Shown here one piece after another: positions 35,236-43,267 of a stretch of DNA of 64,000 nucleotides. A program made the position numbers and the translations under genes. The DNA lies in the NCBI GenBank assembly GCA_029552745.1, contig JAKPDK010000042.1:62001-126000 (forward strand), read 5' to 3'. The notes beneath the pieces are model-generated. The model saw only the letters and a list, made by a program, of their open reading frames with translations. It ran no database searches and was not told where the DNA came from. This DNA is from Candidatus Hydrogenedentota bacterium (lineage in GTDB: Bacteria; Hydrogenedentota; Hydrogenedentia; Hydrogenedentales; SLHB01). Position 1 is the stretch's first letter. Each line of letters starts with the position of its first letter.

Positions 35236-35772
35236 TCAGCGATGCTGAGGCTGGTACAGCGTCACGGCCCCCTCGGCTTCCGGGCGCGCGACAAGCTCCC
35301 GTACCGACAAACCGGTCTCCGGATCGCGCATGTCTGGTGCGACCTCGGCAGCCGGAACCAACACAAACCTGCGGCGACGAAACGCAATATGCGGTATCGT
35401 CAACTCATTCGATCGCATCGTTACACCTTCCCATAGAATGATGTCGATGTCAATCGGACGAGGTCGCCCGTGGCTGTTTGCCGGTCGTCCTAACTGCTCT
35501 TCAATACCTTTCAATTCCCGCAGCAGACGCTCCGGAGGCATGTCCGTCTCCACAACAACCGCCATGTTCAAAAAACAGGGCTGATGGGGATTACCCTGCG
35601 GCGCCGTCTCATAACATCGGGATACTGCCCGCACCTCCACGCCGGGGAGTTTGCTAATACCATCAAGTCCCTTTTTCAGGTTCGCGTCCCTATCGCCCAG
35701 GTTGCTCCCGAGGCTCAACAAGACCCGCTTAGCGGCGCCTCGCACCTGTTTTTCGCCGCAGCACATGCTCAT
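35236..35772 (-). CDS. folK: HPPK, 6-hydroxymethyl-dihydropterin pyrophosphokinase
   Basis: 178 residues. Activates hydroxymethyl-dihydropterin for folate synthesis. LLSLGSNLGDRDANL, FLNMAVVVETDMPPERLLRELKGIEEQLGR and GRPRPIDIDIILW are diagnostic, and FRRRFVLVPAAEVAPDM closes the domain. The exact start among the first few Met/Val codons is unclear, as no ribosome site stands out. It lies 104 nt before panB in a folate-pantothenate run on the minus strand. Confidence 0.95.
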   Translation of the reverse strand: MSMCCGEKQVRGAAKRVLLSLGSNLGDRDANLKKGLDGISKLPGVEVRAVSRCYETAPQGNPHQPCFLNMAVVVETDMPPERLLRELKGIEEQLGRPANSHGRPRPIDIDIILWEGVTMRSNELTIPHIAFRRRRFVLVPAAEVAPDMRDPETGLSVRELVARPEAEGAVTLYQPQHR

Positions 35773-35856
35773 AGCTTAGCATATCAAACGCACGTCGAAA
35801 TGTGCAACGAAGATGTCTTCCGGCAGCATTCGGATCGTCCGAGCCAAAATCGCACA

Positions 35857-37197
35857 TCAGGGCTCGGGTTCCATGGCGGCATTGGCGCGCCCAACGACTT
35901 TCTGTAAGTCAAAATGGGCGATCCCGAGTTCAGACAGCAGTCCTGCATAACGCCTCATCCAGCTTTCCGTATCATTATGTATGATGGCATAAGCTAGGGA
36001 GGAACCAGCTGCCGTAAATGCGGCGAGCCGTTTGGCGGTCGTTGCGCGTTCCGGATGATGGTGAAACCGGATTGCCTCGGCAAGCTCCCCGGGAAATCCC
36101 CAGTTCGATGCCAGCACATAACCGGCTTCGGGATGCGTCACGCCCAGAATTTCTTCCTCGGCTTTCAATAACGCCTCGTCTGCCAGAGTTGGATCTACCT
36201 TCTTGTACCGTTCCGGAGCGGCTTGCGCCAACGCCGCTTTGCCTATGTCATGCAATAGCCCCGCCGTGAAAAACACGGCGGTACGTCGTACGCCCGCCGT
36301 TTCCGCAAGAGCAACACACACCGAAGCGGCGCCGACCGAGTCTTGCCACAAGCGCCGATAGTCCAAGCCTTTTCCCTCTTTGAACAAATCAGGAACGGCC
36401 GCAGACAAGACAATCATGTAGATCTCTTTCAGTCCCACCAACATAACCGCGTGCGTCAGCGCCTCGACACGCTGTACCAAACCGAACGCTGCGGAATTGA
36501 CCACCCGAAGTAATTTCGCAGCTACCAACGGGTCGCTTCCGACAATTTCCGTCACCTCCTCTATAGAAACATCGGGGTTGGCGACCGCTTCTTGGAGCCG
36601 CCGAACGGTTGTTGGCAGTGATGGCAACGTGTCGATTCGACGTACTAGGTCGGCAACGCCCTCCAAACGTATCGCATGAGAGACGGTTTGATACGCACGC
36701 CCATAGTCGTAAATCTCTTCTTCCTGGGACTCTCCTTCGGAGGTGCCGTAGTATTTGGCAATCATCGCTCGAATGTCTGTGGCATTACACAACAAGGCGC
36801 GCACCCGTAGATTCGTCATCTTCTCGATCTCTTGAATCGTGCGCGAATCCAACGGGCAAGCCATACCCACCGTCAACAAATTGCCAAGTTTATCAAGCGG
36901 AAATACCTCGTGCGCTCGGGCAAACGTCGCAGGAATCAAACGAAGCAACGCATCCTGAACCACATAGTTTTGAATTTCTATACTGGCAATTCCAGGTTGC
37001 CGCGCCAAAAAATGTTCAAAATCTTCCAGTTTCAAATACCCTTTCGAAAGAAGAATTTGAACAAGTTTGCCCCCACTCTTCTTTTGCTCTTCCAACGCCT
37101 CTTCGACGTGGCGTGCCTCGACGATCCCCTCTTGAACGAGGAGCTCACCAATTAGCTTCTTTTGTCCCTTGTTTTGCGACATCATAACGTCTGTCAT
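35857..37197 (-). CDS. MshEN-HDOD signalling protein
   Basis: 446 residues. Residues about 12-150 resemble the N-terminal domain of type II secretion/pilus ATPases (MshEN): KKLIGELLVQEGIV, LEDFEHFLARQPGI, IPATFARAHEVFPLD. In that family it binds cyclic di-GMP. Residues about 185-390 form an HDOD domain: IDTLPSLPTTVRRLQEAVANP, IVGSDPLVAAKLLRVVNSAAFG, FFTAGLLHDIGKAALAQ and a following HHHPE motif. HDOD proteins relay signals without a known catalytic activity. Together they suggest a c-di-GMP-responsive switch, perhaps for motility. It lies 84 nt upstream of folK on the same strand. Confidence 0.85.
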   Translation of the reverse strand: MTDVMMSQNKGQKKLIGELLVQEGIVEARHVEEALEEQKKSGGKLVQILLSKGYLKLEDFEHFLARQPGIASIEIQNYVVQDALLRLIPATFARAHEVFPLDKLGNLLTVGMACPLDSRTIQEIEKMTNLRVRALLCNATDIRAMIAKYYGTSEGESQEEEIYDYGRAYQTVSHAIRLEGVADLVRRIDTLPSLPTTVRRLQEAVANPDVSIEEVTEIVGSDPLVAAKLLRVVNSAAFGLVQRVEALTHAVMLVGLKEIYMIVLSAAVPDLFKEGKGLDYRRLWQDSVGAASVCVALAETAGVRRTAVFFTAGLLHDIGKAALAQAAPERYKKVDPTLADEALLKAEEEILGVTHPEAGYVLASNWGFPGELAEAIRFHHHPERATTAKRLAAFTAAGSSLAYAIIHNDTESWMRRYAGLLSELGIAHFDLQKVVGRANAAMEPEP

Positions 37198-37600
37198 TCC
37201 AAAAAAACTATCTACAGCATGAAAATCATCATAATACTATACACCATTGCCAAAGACTTTTCCTCCGCCCTCTTCCAGTACCGCTAGTATCTCTTGCTAC
37301 ATTGGGTTGATAAATTGACGACGAGGTTTTCCATGAAGGTCATTAAGGGAAAAGTAGTGACGCGTGGCAGCTCAAAGGAAGTTTCAGCCTTTTACGAACC
37401 CTTGAGCATTTGGGATTCATTGTTTTCCTTACCTCATGCCATTACCCCACGCCCCCACCGGTGTCATTGCGGGGAGTGCCGCCAGGCACGACTCGGCAAT
37501 CCCCTCGGCCATCTGTGGACTCTTGCGCATTATCGAGAACTGGCAAAATATCTCTTCCTACACTTCTTGGACAAGAAAATGGAGTTCCGCACCGTCTAAT
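37198..37600. repeat. Gene-free stretch with interspersed repeat copy R4
   Basis: Around 37275-37430 lies a degraded member of the repeat family's leader module, alignable by eye with 61602-61760. It contains a reading frame MLHWVDKL...FSMKVIKGKVVTRG (37294-37599), whose core recurs at 55.4 and 61.6 kb. At about 37460-37510 is one inner arm (TGTCATTGCGGGGAGTGCCGCCAGGCAC...). Its right-hand partner is missing. I do not call the 101-codon frame a gene. Confidence 0.55.
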
Positions 37601-37746
37601 ACTTTCCGTCGGGAAACAATAGAAAAACACTATTTCCTAACGAAACCAGAAAAGTTGCAGGTTTCGTATCATTTACCTGCTGTAGTGTGAAAAACCGTTT
37701 AATATCTTACAGCATGACTCACACATCGGATTGTTTTGCGATGGAT

Positions 37747-37762
37747 ACACAATATATAGACA
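37747..37762. promoter_or_regulatory. NrdR-box-like site
   Basis: ACACAATATATAGACA contains the core CAATATATAG and matches the published NrdR consensus acaCwAtATaTwGtgt closely. It lies 161 bp (centre to centre) upstream of the box at 37911-37920. No promoter hexamers are clear around it. Confidence 0.45.
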
Positions 37763-37900
37763 AACGGTAAAAACAAACCAGCAAAACACAAGCGTTACTT
37801 AATCAATTTATTGGGGTATCCGAACATATTTTTACTTTGTGTACCCATTATATTGAAAATCTATGTGAAAAAATTTTTTGTGTTTGATGAAAAAAACCTC

Positions 37901-37929
37901 TTGACATCCACTATATATTGTGGTAAATT
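37901..37929 (+). promoter_or_regulatory. Strong sigma-70 promoter with NrdR-box-like operator in the spacer
   Basis: TTGACA at 37901-37906, a 17-bp spacer and TAAATT at 37924-37929, with a start near 37936. The spacer holds CCACTATATATTGTGG (37908-37923), with 14 of 16 positions fitting the NrdR consensus. NrdR represses ribonucleotide reductase genes in most bacteria, but none follows here. The transcript would begin with the foldable RNA described next. Confidence 0.65.
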
Positions 37930-37930
37930 A

Positions 37931-38071
37931 GCATCGGTGTCTGGAGCCGAGATGGTGGACGTGAGGCTACTTCAACGCACCGTGAAGTTCGTTCCGCAGC
38001 CCAAGCCGGTAGCGTCCACATGGAAAACGACAACCATTTGCCAGGCCAGAATACAGGTCGTTTTCCGATGA
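37931..38071 (+). ncRNA. Candidate structured leader RNA, weakly cobalamin-riboswitch-like
   Basis: Helices seen by eye: outer stem CATCGG (37932-37937) with CCGATG (38065-38070); GTGGAC (about 37956) with GTCCAC (about 38014); GCTAC with GTAGC just inside; ACTTCA with TGAAGT as an inner hairpin; and a 10-bp perfect hairpin GGAAAACGAC (38022-38031) with GTCGTTTTCC (38057-38066). Segments GTGAAGTTC, GTTCCGCAGC and GGCCAGAATACAGGTCG loosely resemble the conserved core and B12 box of cobalamin riboswitches. Cobalamin riboswitches and NrdR boxes do co-occur at reductase genes elsewhere. The structured nature is more certain than the class. Confidence 0.4.
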
Positions 38072-38132
38072 CAAAGTTTATGCCGTGACCCTCTTGCGCC
38101 AAGGTGACACGGAACGAGGTTTCGGACACTCC

Positions 38133-38171
38133 CCGCACCGGGCGGCGGGTTGCCCAAGGCCCGCCGCCCCC
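38133..38171. repeat. GC-rich hairpin repeat, copy A
   Basis: CCGCACCGGGCGGCGGG, then a 10-nt loop, then its complement: a 10-bp perfect stem at 38140-38149 and 38160-38169. It is identical except for one base to 43526-43564. It follows the candidate leader RNA and could act as a transcription stop, but the downstream run is CTCCTCCTC rather than T-rich. Confidence 0.75.
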
Positions 38172-38303
38172 TCCTCCTCAATTTAAAAAATGGAATGCTC
38201 TCAGTCTTTATGCTTTTCTCTATTTCAAGCTCCGGGCTATACCACAAAAGCGACATCGATCCACTATTCACACTATCCCTGAGTGAAAGATGTAACAACG
38301 TAA

Positions 38304-38435
38304 GGACGCAACCCAGAAACCGGTTACCTATTCGATTGGCAACCATATTTCCGCAAGCTCGACTACGGCATCCCCCAAAATGCCTTTATCAGAACACGTT
38401 CATCATGCAATGACGGGACTAGTACAAACACTTGA
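38304..38435 (+). pseudogene. Possible coding remnant of unknown gene
   Basis: A 43-codon stretch between stops reads like protein rather than noise (PETGYLFDWQPYFRKLDYG, then IPQNAFIRTR), with balanced hydrophobic and charged residues. The same frame upstream is broken by stops at 38301 and about 38274. It has no start or ribosome site. It could be what remains of the gene once controlled by the promoter at 37901. I do not recognise the family. Confidence 0.25.
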
Positions 38436-38461
38436 CCTCGCTGGACCCTCCCCTATATAAT
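38432..38461 (+). promoter_or_regulatory. Sigma-70 promoter for the GT4-toroid/GH130 operon
   Basis: TTGACC at 38432-38437, an 18-bp spacer and a perfect TATAAT at 38456-38461. Transcription would start near 38468, leaving an unusually long leader of about 137 nt. I see no clear riboswitch in that leader. Confidence 0.6.
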
Positions 38462-38604
38462 ATTCCCGAAACAAGTTCAGGTTATATTTCCTTTTGCGTC
38501 GTTTTTTTGCCGGGTCAGTCAAAATTCGCATTTGTGCCCGTCTATTCCACAAGCGTGGACAAAAATCGCGTGGGCATAGCAAAAAAGGGCCGTAGGGATT
38601 TGTT

Positions 38605-40905
38605 ATGTCAATCTTTTCCTCCTCTAAACAAATGAAAGTTGCTTTTCTGGGAGACTACGTGCCGAGGAAGTGCGGGATCGCCACGTTCACCGCAGATTTG
38701 CGCAATGCGGTAGCAGCTGGCGGGGCGACGGACGCTTTTCCCGTGGTGGCTGTGACAGACCCTGGACGTACCTACGCCTATCCACCGGAAGTGCGGTTCG
38801 AGATACCCCAGAATGACGTCCCTTCATATGTGCGTGCGGCGGATTTTTTGAATGTTTCCCACATCGACGTGCTGTGCGTACAACACGAATTTGGAATTTA
38901 CGGTGGCGAGGCTGGGGCACATCTCATTGCCCTGTTGAGACGTGCATACATGCCTACCGTCACGACGTTGCACACCATTCTGGAAAAGCCAAACGCTGTA
39001 CAAGCGAGGGTCTTTTCCGAGCTGGTCGGCTATTCCGACCTTCTGGTGACCATGGCGGAAAAAGGTCGTCAAATGTTGCAAACCATCTACGGCGTTCCGC
39101 CGGAAAAAATTGTGGTGATTCCCCACGGCATTCCGGATATGCCGTTTGTGGATCCGAATTTTTATAAAGACCAATTTGGGCTTGTAGGTCGTCCGGTGCT
39201 GCTCACGTTCGGTTTGCTTTCGCCCGACAAAGGAATTGAATACGCCATCGAGGCGCTGCCTGCCATCGTTGAAAAGAATCCCGGGGTCCTGTACATCATA
39301 CTCGGGGCTACGCATCCGAATTTGGTACGGGAGCAAGGGGAAACCTACCGCCTCTCGTTGGAGAGGCAAGTGCGCAGGCTCGGGATGGAAGAGCATGTCA
39401 TGTTCGTCAACCGCTACGTGACCACGCAGGAGCTCTGCGAGTTTATTGGCGCGGCGGACATTTATCTAACCCCTTATTTGAACGAGGCGCAAATCACATC
39501 GGGCACCTTAGCGTATTGTTTCGGTGCAGGGAAAGTGGTTATTTCCACTCCATACTGGCATGCGGCGGAGCTGCTGGCCGACGGACGGGGCATTTTGGTC
39601 AATTTTGGCGACAGTGCAGGAATTGCGGAAGCGGTTAATACCATTCTCGCGGATGAACCGCGCCGCCTCGCCATGCGCAAAGAAGCCTACATGCTTGGAC
39701 GCTCGATGATCTGGAGCCAGGTGGCACGCGCGTATCTCGAGGCGTTCGAGAAGGCGACGGTGTCTTTCATCGAGAACCGGACAGGACGCAAGGTACGCGT
39801 CGCGGCCACCCTAAGTAGCTCCCGCAGCGACCTACCACCGTGGCGGTTTGACCACTTGGACCGAATGACGGATTCCACGGGCACCTTCCAGCATGCGGCG
39901 TTTTCCTTGCCGTGGTTCGACCACGGGTATTGCACAGACGACAACGCACGAACTTTGATTCTGACCTGCATGCTGGAGCAACTGGACGAGCCCGAGCCCG
40001 TGCTAGTCCGCATTCAAACGGCCGCAGCTGCATTCCTTCATCACGCATTTGATCCCAAAACCGGCCGCTTCCGCAACTTTATGTCTTTCGACCGTCGCTG
40101 GCTCGAAGAGACGGGCTCAGAAGACTGCCATGGGCGGGCGCTCTGGGGTTTGGGCACAGCGGTGGGCCGAACACGGCGTCCTGGCCTCAAGGCTTGGGCG
40201 GCCGCTTCTTTCGAGAAAGCACTCCCCGTTGTCGCTGAGTTCACATCACCCAGGGCGTGGGCATTCACCATTCTGGGTCTACACGAATATTTGCGCACCT
40301 TTGAGGGGGATTTGCTCGCTAATCGGATGCGTGCCCAGTTGGGCGAACGGCTCTTCAATTTGTTCAAAGAACATCGAACTCCGGACTGGCCTTGGTGCGA
40401 AGAAATCCTCAGCTATGAAAACGCGCGATTGCCAGAAGCGCTCATCATGACGGGAAGATGGACAAACAACCCGCAAATGCTTGAATGCGGTTTGGAGTCG
40501 CTCCGGTGGCTAATGGAAAACCAAATCTCGCCGGCAGGTCACTTCCGTCCCATTGGGTCAAACGGTTTTTGGAGAAAAGGGCAGGAGGAGCCAGCCCGAT
40601 TTGATCAGCAACCTATCGAGACCGCGGCCGCCATCAGCGCCTGCCTCGAAGCGTTCGCCGCCTCTGGCGACGGTATTTGGCGAAAATACGTCGAAACAGC
40701 CTTTGATTGGTTCCTGGGAGGGAACGACCTGGGAATTTCGCTCTATGATCCCGGCTCAGGCGGGTGTTTTGACGGCCTGCAAGAGAGTCGTGTCAATCAG
40801 AACCAGGGTGCGGAATCTACCCTCGCATTCCTTATTTCCCTGGCACACATGCATCTTCAACTTGACGTTACCGCGATCTTTGGTCCGGAAGCTACAGCAC
40901 GATGA
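38605..40905 (+). CDS. Glycosyltransferase family 4 fused to alpha/alpha-toroid domain
   Basis: 766 residues. Residues about 10-385 are a GT-B, GT4-type transferase: KCGIATFTADLRNAV, HEFGIYGGEAGAHLIALLR, LLTFGLLSPDKGIEYAIEAL, ADIYLTPYLNEAQITSGTLAYCFGAGKVVISTPYWHAAELL with the catalytic-type Glu. Residues about 400-760 are helical repeats of a six-hairpin toroid (DDNARTLILTCMLEQL, EDCHGRALWGLGTAVGR, WCEEILSYENARLPEALI, GAESTLAFLISLAHMH), as in glycan lyases and phosphorylases. The next gene is GH130 with a 4-nt overlap. Together they suggest a mannose-glycan synthesis and turnover pair. A start at the internal Met10 is possible. Confidence 0.82.
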   Translation: MSIFSSSKQMKVAFLGDYVPRKCGIATFTADLRNAVAAGGATDAFPVVAVTDPGRTYAYPPEVRFEIPQNDVPSYVRAADFLNVSHIDVLCVQHEFGIYGGEAGAHLIALLRRAYMPTVTTLHTILEKPNAVQARVFSELVGYSDLLVTMAEKGRQMLQTIYGVPPEKIVVIPHGIPDMPFVDPNFYKDQFGLVGRPVLLTFGLLSPDKGIEYAIEALPAIVEKNPGVLYIILGATHPNLVREQGETYRLSLERQVRRLGMEEHVMFVNRYVTTQELCEFIGAADIYLTPYLNEAQITSGTLAYCFGAGKVVISTPYWHAAELLADGRGILVNFGDSAGIAEAVNTILADEPRRLAMRKEAYMLGRSMIWSQVARAYLEAFEKATVSFIENRTGRKVRVAATLSSSRSDLPPWRFDHLDRMTDSTGTFQHAAFSLPWFDHGYCTDDNARTLILTCMLEQLDEPEPVLVRIQTAAAAFLHHAFDPKTGRFRNFMSFDRRWLEETGSEDCHGRALWGLGTAVGRTRRPGLKAWAAASFEKALPVVAEFTSPRAWAFTILGLHEYLRTFEGDLLANRMRAQLGERLFNLFKEHRTPDWPWCEEILSYENARLPEALIMTGRWTNNPQMLECGLESLRWLMENQISPAGHFRPIGSNGFWRKGQEEPARFDQQPIETAAAISACLEAFAASGDGIWRKYVETAFDWFLGGNDLGISLYDPGSGGCFDGLQESRVNQNQGAESTLAFLISLAHMHLQLDVTAIFGPEATAR

Positions 40906-42389
40906 ATACGCTAGACCCACTTGTTCGGCGTCACGACTTAACCATTACCCCTGACCCGCACCGGGTTTTGGTGCGGCCCTTTACGCCGTCGCTCGAAGTC
41001 AAACCCGGGGCAAGTTCCGAGCCCAGCCCAAGAATCTTGTCACTCTTTGCGCGAGTGATGATGCTGACCGACGAAGAAGTAAACCGAAAACTTGATGAGG
41101 TTTTGAGCGAGTTTCAAGGGAGACATGAGCACATCCGCGAGATATTCCGCACGCGCTTTGCGCAAATCCGTCCCTTAATCCCGTCCGACCGGTTCCTCGA
41201 TGAAAGCAGACAGTTATTACTGGGTTCCTATTTCATCAACGAATACTCGTTCGAATCCACTGCTCTGTTCAATCCCAGCATAGTTCCAGCGCCCGGCAAT
41301 CCGATCGAGAACGGCACCTGCCGATTTATCCTTAGCCTACGTGCCGTCGGCGAGGGACATATCTCCTCTATTACTTTCCGTACCGGCGTTGTCGAGGCAG
41401 ACGGCACCGTGCGCCTTGACCCCATCTCGCGCTTCGTGCACTCCCCCCAGCCCATACCCGCCGCCCAGTACAATTTGGCGATTTTCCGCCGTAAGCTACG
41501 CGAACTCGGAATTGCTCCAGAAACGGTAAAAATCGCCACGGAAGGATTACCCGAATCCTTTGTCATGCAAGACCTCGTCAACAAAGTTAAACGACTTCGC
41601 GCAGGAGATGTTTCCTACGAGGTTTTGTGGGCGGGCGAACTGGCGTTGATCACCGCCCAAGCCAACTACACGGTCCGATTCGATGAAGGCACGGATATCT
41701 CCAGTCGCGTTCTATTTCCCTACGCTCCTGCCGAGTCCAACGGCATTGAGGACGCCCGTTTCGTTCGGTTTATCGATGACGATGGCAGCACGTGCTATTA
41801 CGCCACCTACACCGCGTATGACGGCAATGTGGTGCTCCCACAAATGCTGGAAACCCACGACTTCCTAGAGTTTTCCATCTGCACCCTCAACGGACCGGCT
41901 GTAAAAAACAAAGGCATGGCACTTTTTCCACGACGCATCAATGGCCAGTATGCCATGCTGGGAAGGCAAGACAGCGAGAACATTCATATCATGTTCTCAG
42001 ATTATCTCCATTTCTGGTATGAGTCCGAAATTTTACTTCGCCCCTCTGAACCATGGGAACTTGTGCAGCTCGGAAATTGTGGCCCCCCAATTGAAACTCC
42101 CGAGGGCTGGCTGATACTTACACACGGCGTGGGTCCGATGCGAAAATACAGCATAGGCGCCGCGTTGCTCGATCGGGACAACCCCCGCCGGGTTATTAAA
42201 CGTCTGCGCGACCCTCTGCTACGTCCTGCCCCTGAAGAACGCGAGGGCTACGTACCCAACGTCGTTTACAGTTGCGGCGGCATGATACACAATGACATGC
42301 TCATTCTGCCTTACGCCATTTCCGACACCGCCTCCCGTATAGCCACCGTACAGGTCCGGGACCTACTAGATGCCATGCAGCCAGTTTGA
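40902..42389 (+). CDS. GH130 glycoside phosphorylase/hydrolase (beta-mannoside type)
   Basis: 495 residues, the five-bladed beta-propeller GH130 family acting on beta-mannosides, by phosphorolysis or hydrolysis. Visible marks are ALFNPSIVPAP, GEGHISSITFRTGVV, ESNGIEDARFVRFIDDDG (propeller Glu-Asp), GMALFPRRINGQYAMLGRQDSENIHIMFS, LGNCGPPIETPEGWLILTHGVGPMRKYSIGAALLD and YVPNVVYSCGG. The N-terminal 90 residues are a helical extension. Some GH130 enzymes with such extensions are hydrolases lacking the phosphate-binding basic pair; I cannot settle which applies. It is coupled to the GT gene by an ATGA overlap. Confidence 0.87.
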   Translation: MNTLDPLVRRHDLTITPDPHRVLVRPFTPSLEVKPGASSEPSPRILSLFARVMMLTDEEVNRKLDEVLSEFQGRHEHIREIFRTRFAQIRPLIPSDRFLDESRQLLLGSYFINEYSFESTALFNPSIVPAPGNPIENGTCRFILSLRAVGEGHISSITFRTGVVEADGTVRLDPISRFVHSPQPIPAAQYNLAIFRRKLRELGIAPETVKIATEGLPESFVMQDLVNKVKRLRAGDVSYEVLWAGELALITAQANYTVRFDEGTDISSRVLFPYAPAESNGIEDARFVRFIDDDGSTCYYATYTAYDGNVVLPQMLETHDFLEFSICTLNGPAVKNKGMALFPRRINGQYAMLGRQDSENIHIMFSDYLHFWYESEILLRPSEPWELVQLGNCGPPIETPEGWLILTHGVGPMRKYSIGAALLDRDNPRRVIKRLRDPLLRPAPEEREGYVPNVVYSCGGMIHNDMLILPYAISDTASRIATVQVRDLLDAMQPV

Positions 42390-42842
42390 GTATTGAGTCT
42401 ATGAATATGCTTTATGCACCCCTTGGCAGTGAAACAAACTTCGCGCTCTTCTCTGTTGCCTCCGGTGCCTCTTCGTAAACGAAGGAAAGTACGGGCTATT
42501 AGCGATTATGGGCAATTTTCCCTTAGGACTATTCCGTAAACCCGGACAGTGCTCCACCATTCATGAGCTCTCGGGCTTGAGATTGACCACCAGGGGCCCT
42601 GAACCTAAAAATAGCGCCGCTACTCGACTTTCCCTGGCGCTGTTTCTATAATTGATTCTAACGGTGCGGTTAAACAAAGAAACCGCATTGGAAACGCCTA
42701 GTGCAGAATGACGAGTGAAAACGCCAACGAGCGTGTCAAAAGACCCGATGAGGAAAAATAAGAAGGCAAGAATGCCGAAGTCATACAAGATCGCCTTTTG
42801 GCGGATGAATTTTAGAAATCCGGTTTTTGGCGGAGGAGAACA
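42390..42842. other. Gene-free interval before hicBA
   Basis: No supported gene. A small hairpin (TGCGGTT, 9-nt loop, AACCGCA) lies near 42665-42687. A minus-strand open frame at 42561-42956 has one hydrophobic stretch but overlaps hicB and has no ribosome site. Confidence 0.5.
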
Positions 42843-43061
42843 ATGAGAACCTTTGTTGCCTATGTGGAATGGGACCCGGAAACGAAACGATATGTCGGGA
42901 CTGTGCCTGGCATAAAAGGAGCTCATACCCAAGGAGTCACTCTGGATGAGCTGCAAAAAAACCTCAAGGAAGTCTTGGAGTTATGCCTTGAAGAATACAC
43001 TGGTCCAGAGGAAGACTTGCCCCAGTTTGTAGGATTACAGCAGATTCAGGTGACGGTATGA
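42843..43061 (+). CDS. hicB: HicB-family antitoxin
   Basis: 72 residues: the partial RNase-H-like HicB fold (FVAYVEWDPETKRYVGTVPGIKGAHTQGVTLDELQKNLKEVLEL). No C-terminal DNA-binding domain is present, so autoregulation may need another factor. GGAGGAGA lies just before the ATG. It neutralises the HicA toxin encoded by the overlapping gene. HicB precedes HicA here, the reverse of the commonest order. Confidence 0.9.
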   Translation: MRTFVAYVEWDPETKRYVGTVPGIKGAHTQGVTLDELQKNLKEVLELCLEEYTGPEEDLPQFVGLQQIQVTV

Positions 43062-43267
43062 CGCGCCTACCGATCATCGACTTCAAGAAGATGGAGAAGG
43101 TCCTTTTTCATTCAGGTTTTCACCTGGCACGGCAGAAGGGGAGCCATGTCTTTTACCGCCACCCAGATGGAAGGACAACCACCCTCCCGAATCATCAAGG
43201 GAGAGACCTCGCCCGACCATTAGTCAGGGAAATCCTACGAGAAATTGAAGTATCACCGAAATACTGA
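43058..43267 (+). CDS. hicA: HicA-family mRNA interferase toxin
   Basis: 69 residues with a dsRBD-like HicA fold: KKMEKVLFHSGFHLARQKGSHVFYRHPDGRTTTLPNH. The His in GSHVFYRH is the catalytic one by family knowledge. HicA cleaves mRNA in the cytoplasm when free of HicB. It overlaps hicB by 4 nt (ATGA), the normal coupling. Confidence 0.92.
   Translation: MTRLPIIDFKKMEKVLFHSGFHLARQKGSHVFYRHPDGRTTTLPNHQGRDLARPLVREILREIEVSPKY

Noticed and set aside
37811-38071. 86-codon open frame across the promoter and leader RNA
   Set aside because: It spans the -35/-10 elements and the foldable RNA, so it is unlikely to be translated.
42561-42956. 131-codon minus-strand frame with one hydrophobic segment
   Set aside because: It overlaps hicB, has no ribosome site and matches no family I recognise. 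Kept only as a remote possibility of a membrane-gene fragment.
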